Source: Bathyarchaeum sp964418675 (lineage in GTDB: Archaea; Thermoproteota; Bathyarchaeia; Bathyarchaeales; Bathyarchaeaceae). From it: DNA of 64,000 nucleotides. Under the pieces are notes generated by a model, which had not been told where the DNA came from, ran no database searches, and saw only the letters and a program-made list of their open reading frames with translations. The DNA is taken from the NCBI GenBank assembly GCA_964418675.1, contig CAYQMM010000002.1, forward strand, positions 62,001-126,000, written 5' to 3'. This document shows, piece by piece, positions 63,093 through 64,000 of this stretch (position 1 is its first letter; each line of letters opens with the position of its first letter). Position numbers and translations under genes: made by a program.

Positions 63093-64000
63093 TTGCGGAC
63101 TATAGAGTGGAGAGACGACGGCGTTGTGGTTATTATTGATCAAACTAAACTGCCCACTGAGGTTGTTTGGGTGGAGATGAAGAATTCCGGTGAGGTAGCT
63201 TCTGCGATTAAGGAGATGAAGTTGCGGGGAGCACCCCTCATAGGCGTAGCAGCTGCATATGGTTTGGCTCTCACAGCCTTCCATTCAAAAGCCGAAAATA
63301 GGAAGGAGCTGATGAGGGAGTTAGAGAAGTCAGCTGAGGTATTACGGAAGACTAGACCAACTGCAGTTAATCTTTTCTGGGCGATAGATCGGGTTATGAA
63401 AAAGGCGCAGGAGACTTCTGGAAGCAGGGAGGCGTTGGCGGAGGCTGTGGTTGCTGAGGCTCGGAGGATGGCGGATGAGGATGTTGAGGTTAACCGTAAG
63501 ATGGGGCAGTATGGGGCGGAGCTGATTGAAGATGGTGATGTGGTTCTTACTCACTGCAATGCTGGTAGTTTAGCTACGGTGGATTATGGTACGGCTTTGG
63601 GGGTTGTGAGGGCTGCGGTGGAGGAGGGCAAAAAGGTCGAGGTGATTGCTGATGAGACCCGACCGAAGCTTCAGGGGGCTAGGCTCACATGCTATGAGTT
63701 GAAGCGGGATAAGATTCCTGTGACCTTGATCTCAGATACTATGGTGGGTTATGTGATGTCTAAGGGTTTAGTGGATAAGGTTGTGGTTGGGGCAGATCGG
63801 ATTGTCAGGGATGCGGTTTTGAACAAGATTGGAACCTATAATGTGGCTGTATTAGCCAAAGAGCATGGGATTCCCTTCTATGTGGCGGCTCCCACCTCAA
63901 CAATGGATTCCACCATCACCTCAAAGGAAGCCGTTATCGAAGAGAGAAGCCCAGAAGAGGTTACGAATGTACGTTCTGAAAGAATTGCACCTGAAGGCGT
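63093..64000 (+). CDS. mtnA: S-methyl-5-thioribose-1-phosphate isomerase, 3' end outside window
   Basis: The frame from TTG 63093 runs open to the end of the window (302 codons of about 340-350). It is an MtnA of the eIF2B-related family: LRGAPLIGVAAAYG (~50), RPTAVNLFWAID, HCNAGSLATVDYGTALGV with the active-site Cys, ADETRPKLQGARLT, VGADRIV with Asp, and IPFYVAAPTSTMD. It converts methylthioribose 1-phosphate to the ribulose form in methionine salvage; archaeal relatives may use ribose 1,5-bisphosphate, but this is the MtnA type. GGTG lies seven bases before the TTG. Confidence 0.92.
   Translation, partial: MRTIEWRDDGVVVIIDQTKLPTEVVWVEMKNSGEVASAIKEMKLRGAPLIGVAAAYGLALTAFHSKAENRKELMRELEKSAEVLRKTRPTAVNLFWAIDRVMKKAQETSGSREALAEAVVAEARRMADEDVEVNRKMGQYGAELIEDGDVVLTHCNAGSLATVDYGTALGVVRAAVEEGKKVEVIADETRPKLQGARLTCYELKRDKIPVTLISDTMVGYVMSKGLVDKVVVGADRIVRDAVLNKIGTYNVAVLAKEHGIPFYVAAPTSTMDSTITSKEAVIEERSPEEVTNVRSERIAPEG

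Overview
The window comes from an archaeon, most likely a Bathyarchaeia-like member of the TACK group. The evidence is an undivided RNA polymerase A subunit (A' and A'' in one chain), an undivided B subunit, L30e and archaeal NusA next to them, archaeal-type CCA transferase, Trm-G10 methylase, GPN GTPase, UPF0200/UPF0201 proteins and a GfcR-type regulator. TATA-type boxes lie before tRNAs and two tRNA genes carry short non-canonical introns. The assignment is an inference from gene content; no 16S gene is present.

Layout. 0-8 kb: a complete NiFe-hydrogenase maturation set (hypF, hypC, hypB, hypA, hypD, hypE) with a few small zinc-ribbon and membrane proteins. 8.3-11.6 kb: a polyferredoxin and an HdrA-MvhD fusion, the electron-bifurcation core that links such hydrogenases to heterodisulfide-reductase chemistry. 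No hydrogenase structural gene and no hdrB/hdrC lies here. 11.8-19.8 kb: rpoB-rpoA-rpl30e-nusA on the minus strand. 20-27 kb: a CobT-like protein, ferredoxin, MFS transporter, tRNA-Asp, threonine synthase, a radical SAM protein and tRNA-Ile.

27-40 kb is an accessory region downstream of tRNA-Ile. Three related ~65-bp repeats, each ending in the 3' end of that tRNA, divide it into modules: an ABC transporter / ModA-like / DsrE module; a 6.5-kb gene for a giant surface protein made of RHS/YD repeats plus a beta-helix; and a DUF998/DUF488 module with inverted repeats and GC palindromes. No integrase is visible. This is the most unusual part of the window.

40-45.3 kb: a five-gene operon for an archaeal split glutamate synthase with its own ferredoxin and FAD oxidoreductase. 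45.3-57.6 kb: a secreted TIM-barrel-like protein, cca and thpR, a run of housekeeping genes (UPF0200, UPF0201, a sugar isomerase-like protein, rnz, trmG10, prs, hmgA), an AlkA-like DNA glycosylase broken by one frameshift, and an AmrS-like radical SAM protein. 57.7-64 kb: small membrane and zinc-ribbon proteins, a CinA-like protein, an HExxH metallopeptidase, a GPN GTPase, an Lrp regulator, intron-containing tRNA-Lys and tRNA-Arg, gfcR, a candidate structured RNA, and mtnA running off the end of the window.
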